Source of the DNA: a virus
IMG/VR virus record: IMGVR_UViG_3300018080_000455
Span: 1 to 29,868 of that record
DNA length: 29,868 nucleotides
Strand: one strand, 5' to 3'
Shown in pieces: positions 22,631 to 29,583 of the stretch. A program made the translations under genes and the position numbers. Under the pieces are notes generated by a model. The model was not told where the DNA came from. It made no database searches and saw nothing but the letters and a program-made list of their open reading frames with translations. Numbering within the stretch: position 1 is the first letter of the stretch; every line of letters starts with the position of its first letter.

Positions 22631-22936
22631 ATGATAGTAAAAGTAGATGATGTAAAATTGTTTGAACTTACTGATACCCAAAAAAAGGTGATTAAGAATG
22701 ACATACCTTCAGGAATATTTGATGAGGACATGAAGCGCAGGTTGTTTTACATTATAGACCACAAATATCGTCAGTGTTTTAAAAGGTTAAAAGAAGAGTG
22801 GGATACAAAGCTAGCTGATAATGGTGTAACATCTATTCCAACGGATAAAGATGAGTATGCAGAGCTGGTGTTTGAGCAATCTAATTATAAAGATGCACAA
22901 ACAAAAAAAGATGAAGCAGAAGAAAACTTGTCTTAA
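22631..22936 (+). CDS. small fibre-operon protein
   Basis: This 101-residue soluble, charged, helical protein (VDDVKLFELTDTQKKVIKNDIP, DEDMKRRLFYIIDHKYRQCFKRLKEEWDTKL, DEYAELVFEQSNYKDAQTKKDEAEE) starts at 22631, with AAGGA seven bases upstream. The longer open frame to 22520 overlaps fibre B and is rejected. It sits between two fibre pairs and could be a fibre-assembly chaperone, but no family can be named. Confidence 0.7.
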   Translation: MIVKVDDVKLFELTDTQKKVIKNDIPSGIFDEDMKRRLFYIIDHKYRQCFKRLKEEWDTKLADNGVTSIPTDKDEYAELVFEQSNYKDAQTKKDEAEENLS

Positions 22937-22948
22937 TAAGGGGCACAC

Positions 22949-24367
22949 ATGGCTAACAGGAAAGATTCAAGGTTAACTGGACTTAATCCGTTAGCCTATA
23001 TGGGAGTAGAGCCGACTGCTCCATCATTATTCTTTTCGGCACAAAGAGAACCAACTACCAATGATTATGCTGGATACAATATTGGAACTATTTGGCTAGA
23101 TCGATCTGGTGGAGTTAATGGGAAGCTTTGGACGTTGGTTAAAAAAGATGATGCAATTGCTACATGGATACAGATAGGGTCTGGAGATGGTATCGAAACT
23201 ATCACTCCTGACGCTGGTATTCTTGTTCTTCCTGACGGAGTTGGAAACGTTAATGTGCTTGGTGGAACCAATTTGCAGACAGTAGGAACGGCAAATACAT
23301 TAACCATTAATATCGCGTTAGACACTATTGCTGATACGTATCAAACAGATGCAGGAAACGCTCAGCCAGCTCTTGGGATATTGAAAGTGTTGGGGGGAAC
23401 CAATATGGGAACCACTGGTGCAGGCAATATTGTAACGATCAACGTTGTACCTGATACCATAGCGGATACTTATGTCGCTGATGTGGGAAGTGCTACACCT
23501 GTCGCAGGCACAATAAACGTTTTAGGAGGTGCTGGGGTTACCACAACAGGATTGGGAAATACCGTAACTATATCTGCTGATGCTGCTATCGAAAGAATTA
23601 TAACGGACGCAGGAACCGCTATTCCTGTTGCAGGGGTTATAAACCTCCTAGGGGGTCGGAATATAGGGACCTCGGCTGTTGGTAATACTATCACAGTGGA
23701 TACTGATGATCCTGGTGAAGGTGTAGTTCAAAGTAGTGCAGCTGGAATATTTTCGGCTTCAAAGGGTGACGACGGAGAGCTCCTAATTGGAGCGACCGGG
23801 GGTACACCAGCCTGGAACACCTTGACTGCTGGTCCAGGTGTTACGATTGTTAATGGCCCTAACTCTATACAAATATCTGCTTCTGGTATTGCACCAACTG
23901 CTACATCTAACTTTAAAGCGTATCTAAATGCTTCTGTGTTTAATGTAACGGGTGACGGAACCGTGTACTCCATACCATTCGATCAAGAGTTTTTTGATGT
24001 TGCTGGAGAGTTTGATACGACAACGGGGAAATTTACTGCAGCCGCTAAGGGGGTATATTGCTTTATAGCCAACATTCTCTGTGAGGATACAGATCTTGGA
24101 CACGATACAGCTCAAACAAAGGTGCAAATAACAGGAACATACAACCAGACAAATGCGCAAAACAACTTCGACCCCACTCCAATTGTTGATAACATTGATC
24201 AGTATACATTTGTTATCTCTACTACAACGAGACTTGACGCAGGAGATACGGCTGAGCTAACTCTAGAGATTTCTGGTGGATCAAAGAACGTTGATATAAT
24301 TGCAACGGGTGGCGTAGGAGATATTCGTACCTGGTTTGGCGGCTTCTTGCTAGCTACATTACCGTAG
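22949..24367 (+). CDS. repeat-shaft fibre with C1q-like head, copy 1
   Basis: The N-terminal module of this 472-residue protein (TGLNPLAYMGVEP, YNIGTIWLDRSGGVNGKLWTLV, ATWIQIGSG) is probably the attachment end, shared with 24376 and partly with 17181. Four shaft repeats of about 44 residues follow, of the form Y-x-TDAGxAxPAxGxLxVLGGxNxxTxGxGNxVTI. A linker (GEGVVQSSAAGIFSASKGDDGELLIGATGGTPAW) leads into a C1q-like head from residue 319 to the end (NVTGDGTVYSIPFDQEFFDV, GKFTAAAKGVYCFI, LDAGDTAELTLEISGGSKNVDII). Confidence 0.8.
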   Translation: MANRKDSRLTGLNPLAYMGVEPTAPSLFFSAQREPTTNDYAGYNIGTIWLDRSGGVNGKLWTLVKKDDAIATWIQIGSGDGIETITPDAGILVLPDGVGNVNVLGGTNLQTVGTANTLTINIALDTIADTYQTDAGNAQPALGILKVLGGTNMGTTGAGNIVTINVVPDTIADTYVADVGSATPVAGTINVLGGAGVTTTGLGNTVTISADAAIERIITDAGTAIPVAGVINLLGGRNIGTSAVGNTITVDTDDPGEGVVQSSAAGIFSASKGDDGELLIGATGGTPAWNTLTAGPGVTIVNGPNSIQISASGIAPTATSNFKAYLNASVFNVTGDGTVYSIPFDQEFFDVAGEFDTTTGKFTAAAKGVYCFIANILCEDTDLGHDTAQTKVQITGTYNQTNAQNNFDPTPIVDNIDQYTFVISTTTRLDAGDTAELTLEISGGSKNVDIIATGGVGDIRTWFGGFLLATLP

Positions 24368-24375
24368 GAGGTGGC

Positions 24376-25788
24376 ATGGCTGAAAAAAAGACTAATAAAC
24401 GAACTGGCTTGCATCCATTTGCATATATGGGCGTTGAGCCTATTGCAACATATAACGTGCTGTCTATGGATAGGCCTCCCACCATTGATGACTATAGAGG
24501 ATATAACATAGGTGATCGCTGGCTAGATAGGTCGGCACCTCCTGATGGTAGGCTCTATGTTTTAATTCATAAAAATAATAACGTAGCGACATGGGTCAAG
24601 GTGACGACGCCTGAAGTAGTGAGCATTACCCCTGATGTTGGAATCTTAGTAGTTTCAGATGGGGCGTTTAACGTTAATATTGTTGGGGGACCAGGTATAA
24701 CTACCACTGGAACACTTAACACCCTAACAGTTGATATATCTTCCGGAACCATAGCTGAAACCTTTGAAACTGACGCTGGAAATGCTACACCAGCAGGTGG
24801 CGTACTTCAAGTATTAGGGGGACAAGACGCGGCAACTACAGGCGCGAGCAATATCGTTACAGTAAACTTTGATCCTGACTCTGTAGCTGATACATATCAA
24901 ACAGACTCAGGCGTAGCAACCCCGGCTCTTGGCGTAATAAACATGCTGGGAGGAGTAGGAGGGGGAACTTCTGCTGCTGGAAACACAGTAACTGTAACAG
25001 GTATAGTATTAGATATAGATCAGGTTATCACAGACTCTGGAGCTGCAGTAGCTGTGGGTGGAGATCTTAATGTTTTTGGGGGTCGAAACATAACAACTTC
25101 AGCTTCGGGTAATAGTGTCACTATAGACATGGATGACCCGGGCGAAGGTGTGGTGTTTAGTGACTCCACAGGTCTGTTTTCCGCTTCAAAAGGGGATGAC
25201 GGTGAGCTTATAATAGGTGCAACAGCGGCTTCACCAGCCTGGGCAAATCTGACTGAGGGTGCCGATGTAACCATTACTAATATTGCTAATCAGATAGAAA
25301 TAGCGTCGACAGGAGGGGGCGCGCCGACTGCATTCTCAAATTTTAAAGCCTACTTAACGGCTAACCTTCCAAATGTAACGGGGGGCGGGGTCCAGTATAC
25401 AATTCCTTTTGACGCAACGCTATGGGATCTTAATGGAGACGTAGACACGCTTACGGGAAAATTTGTTGCCCCTGCTGACGGAATATATTGTTTTCTTTGT
25501 CAGGTGTGGTTGCATGAGATAATTGGAGATAACACTGATTCTCGTATTATATGTACTGGAATATATGCGCAAGACAATGCTTCTGTTAATGTAAACTTAT
25601 TTAATATTAGTACTGGGCCTAACAGAGAGGTAACTGCAATAACAAACACTACTCAAAGGCTGGAGATAGGCGATACGGCAGAGTTTAACTTTACCGCCTC
25701 TGGAGGCTTTAACCGTGTTGATATTTTGTCTGGCTCAGGAAACACGATAAAAACCTGGTTTACAGGGTTCTTGTTAGCTTATCTATAA
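24376..25788 (+). CDS. repeat-shaft fibre with C1q-like head, copy 2
   Basis: This 470-residue protein has the architecture of copy 1: attachment module (TGLHPFAYMGVEP, YNIGDRWLDRSAPPDGRLYVLI), four shaft repeats (TDAGNATPAGGVLQVLGGQDAATTGASNIVTV and alike), linker (GEGVVFSDSTGLFSASKGDDGELIIGATAASPAW) and C1q-like head from residue 320 (NVTGGGVQYTIPFDATLWDL, GKFVAPADGIYCFL, LEIGDTAEFNFTASGG). It is the last gene of the plus-strand operon and ends near a hairpin shared with the minus operon. Copies 1 and 2 could be alternative receptor-binding proteins or form heteromeric fibres. Confidence 0.8.
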   Translation: MAEKKTNKRTGLHPFAYMGVEPIATYNVLSMDRPPTIDDYRGYNIGDRWLDRSAPPDGRLYVLIHKNNNVATWVKVTTPEVVSITPDVGILVVSDGAFNVNIVGGPGITTTGTLNTLTVDISSGTIAETFETDAGNATPAGGVLQVLGGQDAATTGASNIVTVNFDPDSVADTYQTDSGVATPALGVINMLGGVGGGTSAAGNTVTVTGIVLDIDQVITDSGAAVAVGGDLNVFGGRNITTSASGNSVTIDMDDPGEGVVFSDSTGLFSASKGDDGELIIGATAASPAWANLTEGADVTITNIANQIEIASTGGGAPTAFSNFKAYLTANLPNVTGGGVQYTIPFDATLWDLNGDVDTLTGKFVAPADGIYCFLCQVWLHEIIGDNTDSRIICTGIYAQDNASVNVNLFNISTGPNREVTAITNTTQRLEIGDTAEFNFTASGGFNRVDILSGSGNTIKTWFTGFLLAYL

Positions 25789-25790
25789 AT

Positions 25791-25815
25791 TAAAAGAGGG
25801 GACCGAAGTCCCCTC
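25791..25815 (-). terminator. terminator between converging operons
   Basis: GAGGGGAC and GTCCCCTC form a perfect eight-pair stem. On the minus strand the loop reads TTCG and the tail is TTTTAATTT, a good terminator for the ERF operon. On the plus strand the loop is CGAA with no T-run. A second hairpin set (GCTCC/GGAGC, 25826-25846) lies between it and the ERF stop. Confidence 0.75.
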
Positions 25816-25862
25816 AGTAAGCAGTGCTCCTTTAACCATATAGGAGCCTCCACGTATGGAGC

Positions 25863-26606
25863 TTATTTGCCATCTCTGGCTTTAACTATTTCTCTTATGC
25901 GTTTAGCTGATGCCATAAACTTACTTTTTGGCATATCCGCAAGAGTTTGAATTTTCATTTTCTCTAATATTTCTTCTGCTAAATCTGTGTGTGATGCTAG
26001 CTCATAGCGTAGCTCTTCTAGCTGTTCTTTGGTAATGGTCTCATATGACTGCTTCTTTGGATTATACTTGTGATTTAATCCGGTTCCCTTGTTAAAGTCT
26101 TCTCGATATTCATGCACAGCTGCTTCTCCGTCATCATCCTCGTCAGAGGCTACGATACCAACAAGAGCGCCATAAGCATAGCGCTTTAGGTATGTAACAT
26201 AGCTACCAAACGACTGTATATCAGCCTTTGGAGGCAACACTCTCATTCTAGACTCTGTCCATTGTCCGGAGCTGTGTTGTAATAGTGTTAAGAGTATATT
26301 GGCACCATCCTCGTCTTGTATAATCTTTTGAGATACGGATAGTCCGTTTTTACTTAAAGCTGGTCTTGATGCTCTGATCATTTCTGCAAGGTCAGCATAC
26401 CTTGATTTAAAGTATGGATTCTCTTTGGTAAGACCTGCTGGTTTAAACTCATTTTGTGCTTTAGCAAGCGCTGTAAACAACTCTTTTACTTGTTCTGACC
26501 TATGAGGTGGCACAACCCTCTTTTCCTGTTTAGGCTCTAAATTTGCTACTTGTTTTGCTAGCTTAGCGATAGCATCAAGTATTAAGATCATGTCTTTATT
26601 GTCCAT
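25863..26606 (-). CDS. erf: ERF-family single-strand annealing protein
   Basis: The 247-residue sequence follows the ERF family closely: LFTALAKAQNEF (43-54), KENPYFKSRYADLAEMI (61-77), RPALSKNGLSVSQ (81-93), LLQHSSGQWTESR (108-120), SFGSYVTYLKRYAYGALVGI (132-151) and DEDDDG (155-160). ERF proteins form rings that anneal complementary single strands, in phage recombination, end-circularisation or repair. The C-terminal part is variable and helical, as in the family. It starts within the end of the preceding gene (11-base overlap), so it is translationally coupled. With RuvC elsewhere in the window it suggests a phage recombination module. Confidence 0.93.
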   Translation of the reverse strand: MDNKDMILILDAIAKLAKQVANLEPKQEKRVVPPHRSEQVKELFTALAKAQNEFKPAGLTKENPYFKSRYADLAEMIRASRPALSKNGLSVSQKIIQDEDGANILLTLLQHSSGQWTESRMRVLPPKADIQSFGSYVTYLKRYAYGALVGIVASDEDDDGEAAVHEYREDFNKGTGLNHKYNPKKQSYETITKEQLEELRYELASHTDLAEEILEKMKIQTLADMPKSKFMASAKRIREIVKARDGK

Positions 26607-27015
26607 CTTTGTTCCTTCTTCTTTTAAATTCGTCTTTCATAGCATTGATAAGTATATCAGTCTCATCCATGGCACATCTAAACGTTTCACCATCTTCTAG
26701 TTCATATGCTTCCCAATATGGGGTTGGTTCTTTATCTGTGATTGGGCTATATATCCCGAGAGTGTTGAACCCATCTAGGTAAACGCTTATGCTTTCGTCG
26801 CCGTCGTACGCTACAAATCTAACGATAGCTGTCATATAGGGTGGTTGAAGTTGCACATCCCACTCTTTTGGGAACTTTATCTTTGGGATAATTGCCATGT
26901 ACTTGTCCCACTCAAATACTCTCTGCATCTGAGCAGCCAACATGTACTTCTCCACTGACTTCTTGTGAGTTTCTTCAAACCGCTTTCTAAATTCTTCGAA
27001 ATCAATTTTATCCAT
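26596..27015 (-). CDS. unknown early protein next to erf
   Basis: This 139-residue protein has an N-terminal helix rich in E and K (FEEFRKRFEETHKKSVEKY), a beta-rich core (PPYMTAIVRFVAYDGDESISVYLDGFNTLGIY), then an acidic part (EAYELEDGETFRCAMDETDILINAMKDEF) and a basic end. AAGGA precedes the ATG. Its end overlaps erf, which suggests a recombination or replication accessory role. No family is recognised. Confidence 0.75.
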   Translation of the reverse strand: MDKIDFEEFRKRFEETHKKSVEKYMLAAQMQRVFEWDKYMAIIPKIKFPKEWDVQLQPPYMTAIVRFVAYDGDESISVYLDGFNTLGIYSPITDKEPTPYWEAYELEDGETFRCAMDETDILINAMKDEFKRRRNKDGQ

Positions 27016-27085
27016 ATACTTCCTTGTATAGTAAGTAAAATAAAAACCCTAGCACGCTGATCATTATAGATGTAAACACAACCAC
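27008..27085 (-). CDS. 25-residue membrane micro-ORF
   Basis: It starts with GTG at 27085, preceded by AAGGA five bases upstream, and encodes MVVFTSIMISVLGFFFYLLY plus KEVYG. Nearly the whole peptide is one membrane span. Its start overlaps the stop of the preceding micro-ORF by one base, and its TAA overlaps the ATG region of the 26596 gene, so three frames are chained. Plausible but unproven. Confidence 0.45.
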   Translation of the reverse strand: MVVFTSIMISVLGFLFYLLYKEVYG

Positions 27086-27171
27086 TATCGTCCTTTATAT
27101 TTTCCTATCGAAACTATAAAATAAGCAACACCTGTTATGATTACATATATTATTGGCTTTAGAAACCCCAC
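27085..27171 (-). CDS. 28-residue membrane micro-ORF
   Basis: GTG 27171 lies inside the end of the 27159 gene and has GGAAG four bases upstream. The peptide MGFLKPIIYVIITGVAYFIV plus SIGKYKGR is one hydrophobic span with a basic end. It is coupled to the next micro-ORF by overlapping stop and start. Together they fill a 143-base gap that would otherwise be empty. Confidence 0.4.
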   Translation of the reverse strand: MGFLKPIIYVIITGVAYFIVSIGKYKGR

Positions 27172-27548
27172 TCATCTTCCATGGTTTCTATTACCTTCTT
27201 AACTTCTATCGCTTTTGCTTTGGCGAACTTTCTAAAAGCTATAAGAAATGGTCCTAGGTACTTCACGTATTCCAGTCGTAATTCCACTGGGAGCTCACAA
27301 AACGGTCTATCTACATCTTTCTCTACAACCTTCAAAAACAGACGGCATCGTTTCTTTTTGGAGTCATATAAGCGCCTCCATTCTATAAAGACGCCCTCTA
27401 TAGCGCATGCGTGGTATTTGAACTCTAGTTTAAACCTGTTCTGCCTCTCTAGCGTGTTCTCTATTGATTTTACCATGCCTGACACTCTAGATAGAGATTC
27501 TTGTAAGCTGTCTATGGCATCTACTGCCTCTAATAGCTCTTTACTCAT
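27159..27548 (-). CDS. unknown early protein, helical
   Basis: The N-terminal half of this 129-residue protein is a predicted coiled coil (ELLEAVDAIDSLQESLSRVSGMVKSIENTLERQ). The rest is mixed, with WRRLYDSKKKRCRLFLKVVEKD and a basic helix (AFRKFAKAKAIEVKKVIETMEDEWGF). It overlaps the 27541 gene by eight bases and so belongs to the same tightly coupled operon. No family is recognised. Confidence 0.75.
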   Translation of the reverse strand: MSKELLEAVDAIDSLQESLSRVSGMVKSIENTLERQNRFKLEFKYHACAIEGVFIEWRRLYDSKKKRCRLFLKVVEKDVDRPFCELPVELRLEYVKYLGPFLIAFRKFAKAKAIEVKKVIETMEDEWGF

Positions 27549-27888
27549 CGTCTCCCCACATTCCGTTTCTTCTTCTATTTTTAATTATATTAAGAACATC
27601 TCGGTTCATTTTAATAATAGCGGGAATAATATGGTAATTTTCTATATTGCGATCCTTTAAGATGCGGTAGTGCTCTTCTAAGGCAAACGTTGCGCCGTTA
27701 AGCTTTGAGCCGACTATAGCAAGGGTCTCGTTGTCTAATATTTTAAAATCTTTGTCAGTCACCTTAAGCGACAAGGTACCTTCTTCATTGTTTTCCTTTA
27801 AGTCTGACTTTGTAGCTGCAGAAATGCACCCAATTGTATCGTATATTATTCTGCCTACGATCTCATCCAGTAACTCTTGATTATCCAT
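27541..27888 (-). CDS. unknown early protein
   Basis: This 115-residue soluble protein contains LLDEIVGRIIYDTIGCISAATKSDL, a beta-like LSLKVTDKDFKILDNETLAIVGSKL and a helical, basic C terminus (IKMNRDVLNIIKNRRRNG). AAAGGA precedes its ATG. Start and end overlap both neighbours by eight bases. Function is not assignable. Confidence 0.75.
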   Translation of the reverse strand: MDNQELLDEIVGRIIYDTIGCISAATKSDLKENNEEGTLSLKVTDKDFKILDNETLAIVGSKLNGATFALEEHYRILKDRNIENYHIIPAIIKMNRDVLNIIKNRRRNGMWGDDE

Positions 27889-28120
27889 TGTTTTCCTTTA
27901 GTTGTTGTAATAATGCGTCGAATAGTTGCACCTTATCTGGATGTTGAGCTCTTATGAGTGAATCAACAGGTTCCAGCTCTTTTATTATCTTCCCCATTTG
28001 TAGATGTATCTTTTCTATCTTTTGGCTAAGCTTCTTGGCCTCTTTGCCCATGACGTTAAATGCGTCCATCTTATCGTCAATCTCAACTTGTAGTTGAGCT
28101 GCTAGTTCTTTTATTGTCAT
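27881..28120 (-). CDS. small coiled-coil protein
   Basis: The 79 residues are almost wholly helical with heptad-like spacing (AAQLQVEIDDKMDAFNVMGKEAKKLSQKIEKIHLQMGKIIKEL). AAAGGAG precedes the ATG by five bases. It lies ten bases after the 28131 gene in the same operon. No function is recognisable. Confidence 0.75.
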   Translation of the reverse strand: MTIKELAAQLQVEIDDKMDAFNVMGKEAKKLSQKIEKIHLQMGKIIKELEPVDSLIRAQHPDKVQLFDALLQQLKENNG

Positions 28121-28130
28121 CGTTGCTCCT

Positions 28131-28538
28131 TTAGATTCCAGCTTTTAGTTTTGCAGAATCGAAGTTTTTGAGTGTTATAAATAGTTCTATTTCTTTAAAG
28201 ATGTAACGTTCTTCTAGTTTGAGTATTTCCTCGTCACAAAGAAGTCGTTGTTTTAGCTTTCTAAAGCTTTCTAGTGCCCCAGTAAGCTCGTTTAGTTTGA
28301 GATCGCCGTTCTTTTTCTTCTCGAGTTCAACTTTACGCCTTTCAGCGTTGGAGTATTTAACTTTAGCTATTTCGGCTATGGCGCGTTGAACTTCATGTTC
28401 AAACTCCACCTTAATACCGTGTTCTCTATTGATGTAGTCGGTTTGTGTTTTAAGTATTCGCTCGTTAATGATATGTAGCTCTGACTTTATTTTTTGTCTC
28501 TTAGTTCTTAGATTTTTTAATTTACCTATGTATACCAT
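28131..28538 (-). CDS. coiled-coil early protein
   Basis: This 135-residue protein is rich in K, E and L, a long coiled coil interrupted once (KLKNLRTKRQKIKSELHIINERI; EIAKVKYSNAERRKVELEKKKNGDL). AGGAGG lies five bases before the ATG, and the ATG overlaps the stop of the upstream zinc-ribbon micro-ORF. Probably a structural or bridging early protein, but unassigned. Confidence 0.75.
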   Translation of the reverse strand: MVYIGKLKNLRTKRQKIKSELHIINERILKTQTDYINREHGIKVEFEHEVQRAIAEIAKVKYSNAERRKVELEKKKNGDLKLNELTGALESFRKLKQRLLCDEEILKLEERYIFKEIELFITLKNFDSAKLKAGI

Positions 28539-28657
28539 TATGACCTCCTACATCGTGAACATTTTAGTATTACCTCACGCTCACATTCGGCGCAATAGCA
28601 TCGTTTTTTCTTGAAGAATAGACACAATATTAATATGAATAAGATTAACCCCAACAT
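28538..28657 (-). CDS. 39-residue membrane protein with Cys-rich (zinc-ribbon-like) end
   Basis: It starts at ATG 28657 with AAAGGGG upstream. The product has a hydrophobic span (MLGLILFILILCLFF), a KKKR anchor, then CYCAEC and KCSRCRRS: two CxxC-type knuckles about 13 residues apart, as in small zinc ribbons. The stop TAA overlaps the next ATG (TAATG). It is the first gene after the strong minus promoter at 28734-28762. Function unknown. Confidence 0.6.
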   Translation of the reverse strand: MLGLILFILILCLFFKKKRCYCAECEREVILKCSRCRRS

Positions 28658-28733
28658 TGTTTTACCCCTTTATTTACCACCATGGCTTGTCCTTTACGGT
28701 TATTAGTTATGACTTAACTCACTATCTAATAAC

Positions 28734-28762
28734 ATTATAACTTTATAAATTTATAAAGTCAA
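28734..28762 (-). promoter_or_regulatory. near-consensus early promoter with 20-bp palindromic spacer
   Basis: On the minus strand, TTGACT (complement of 28757-28762) and TATAAT (complement of 28734-28739) are spaced by 17 bases. The spacer plus edge of the -35 (28740-28759) is a perfect 20-base palindrome, ACTTTATAAA/TTTATAAAGT. A repressor bound there would block the promoter. It drives the 28657-to-25863 operon. Confidence 0.8.
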
Positions 28763-28784
28763 GCATTTATATTAATAAAAAGGT

Positions 28785-28812
28785 TTGCATTCACAAATAG
28801 GTGTGATATACT
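28785..28812 (+). promoter_or_regulatory. divergent rightward promoter with inverted-repeat spacer
   Basis: TTGCAT (28785-28790) and TATACT (28807-28812) are spaced by 16 bases, with extended -10 TGA. The spacer is TCACA-6-TGTGA, an inverted repeat. The start should be near 28819, giving a leader of about 85 bases up to the terminator at 28873. Confidence 0.65.
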
Positions 28813-28872
28813 GATCTGGAGTAAAAGCTACACTTCCTTCTTAGCTCAATTTGCAGGATGTAATTTTTATGG

Positions 28873-28902
28873 AGGCGCCTTGCAAGGGGTGCCTATTTTT
28901 TT
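28873..28902 (+). terminator. attenuator-like intrinsic terminator
   Basis: AGGCGCC (28873-28879) pairs with GGTGCCT (28888-28894), one G:T, followed by A and seven T. It ends directly at an AGGAG (28903-28907), so read-through would yield a translated message. Leader control by antitermination is inferred. Confidence 0.8.
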
Positions 28903-29153
28903 AGGAGTAATGAGTGATAAAAAAGGTAGTGAAGGTGCCACTCGGACACCTTCAATGTGACTCTAAATGTTTTAAATCTATATTTAAGTTCTCTCTTTCA
29001 CAATTTAGTACCAATTATGTCCACCCTGAGGTTGGATACAAAAACAAAAACTCTAGAACCACGATTACAAGCATATATCATGGGCCACCCGGGTGTCAAA
29101 TATACGACAAATCCTTTCTTTTAGCACTAAAGCGAGCACATTTTAAAAAAAGC

Positions 29154-29183
29154 TTGACACAACTTTTGCGCTTTTGTTATACT
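29154..29183 (+). promoter_or_regulatory. consensus sigma70-type promoter
   Basis: TTGACA (29154-29159) and TATACT (29178-29183) are spaced by 18 bases (17 to TTATAC), with extended -10 TGT. This is the best-matching plus-strand promoter in the window. Its predicted start is near 29190, about 390 bases before the next CDS. Confidence 0.75.
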
Positions 29184-29189
29184 AAAATA

Positions 29190-29550
29190 GCTTCCTTACA
29201 GCCGCAAACGATTCACTTCGTTGTAGCGTTTGAGGGAGAAAAAAACAGATCCCTTATCTCTCTCTTCTCTCTATATATTTTTAAAAAAAAGAACGTGGCT
29301 AACGTAGTCAACGCGAAGATAGCACAAGTGAAAAAGATTTCTCTATCACTTGATATCCATCTACATTCAAAAGTTTCTCTTGAACTCGTAAGGACGGGGC
29401 TCGGGGATTTATCTAAAATACACCCTTTTTATGCTCTTTTAGCTAACACAGCGATACGCTGTAGAAGTTCAACGCTATCTAGGAGCTCATTTTCAGAGTA
29501 TTCTAGAAGAACGGCGCGTTTCACGCCAGCGCCGCGTTTTATTTCTTTTA
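29190..29550 (+). ncRNA. candidate structured noncoding RNA or long leader
   Basis: A transcript from the promoter at 29154-29183 would carry alternative hairpins near its 5' end (AACGA pairing with TCGTT, or CAAACG with CGTTTG), a perfect ACAGCG/CGCTGT hairpin, and a final GC-rich hairpin with a T-rich tail. About 360 nt. No RNA family is recognised; it may simply be the leader of the 29584 gene. Confidence 0.3.
29512..29550 (+). terminator. GC-rich hairpin with T-rich tail
   Basis: CGGCGC (29512-29517) pairs with GCGCCG (29529-29534), followed by CGTTTTATTTCTTTT. A shifted fold (GGCG/CGCC) is also possible. It lies about 35 bases before the TTG start at 29584 and could terminate or attenuate. 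Confidence 0.45.
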
Positions 29551-29583
29551 AAAAAAAGTTAAGAAGCTTAAAGAGGAAGTGTA

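Larger units (their letters stand above)
28913..29583 (+). other. region without a convincing gene; long open frame of odd composition
   Basis: An open frame starts at GTG 28914, with AGGAG six bases upstream, and runs 308 codons to 29840, its last 86 codons overlapping another gene in a different frame. The predicted product is highly basic, Ser/Lys/Phe-rich and very poor in D and E compared with all neighbours. It also contains a consensus promoter and several hairpins (28931-28953 GAAGGTG/CACCTTC; AACGA/TCGTT at 29207-29222; ACAGCG/CGCTGT at 29450-29464). A 16-codon frame from ATG 28910 is also open. I regard the block as mainly regulatory or RNA-coding, though such a long stop-free frame is unexpected by chance. 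Confidence 0.4.

Noticed and set aside
19159-25788. Diversity-generating retroelement target in the fibre heads
   Set aside because: No reverse transcriptase and no template/variable repeat pair with adenine-biased differences was seen in the window; the paralogues differ throughout, as in ordinary duplication.
27181-27660. 159-codon plus-strand ORF opposite the early operon
   Set aside because: It is antisense to two tightly overlapping minus-strand genes with good sites; no site of its own and Ser/Asn-rich shadow composition.
28785-28812. CRP-like binding site in the rightward promoter spacer
   Set aside because: The motif is TCACA-6-TGTGA, the half-sites in the opposite order to the CRP consensus TGTGA-6-TCACA.
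28910-28960. 16-codon peptide from ATG 28910
   Set aside because: AGGAG is only two bases before this ATG, too close for efficient initiation; GTG 28914 is better spaced.
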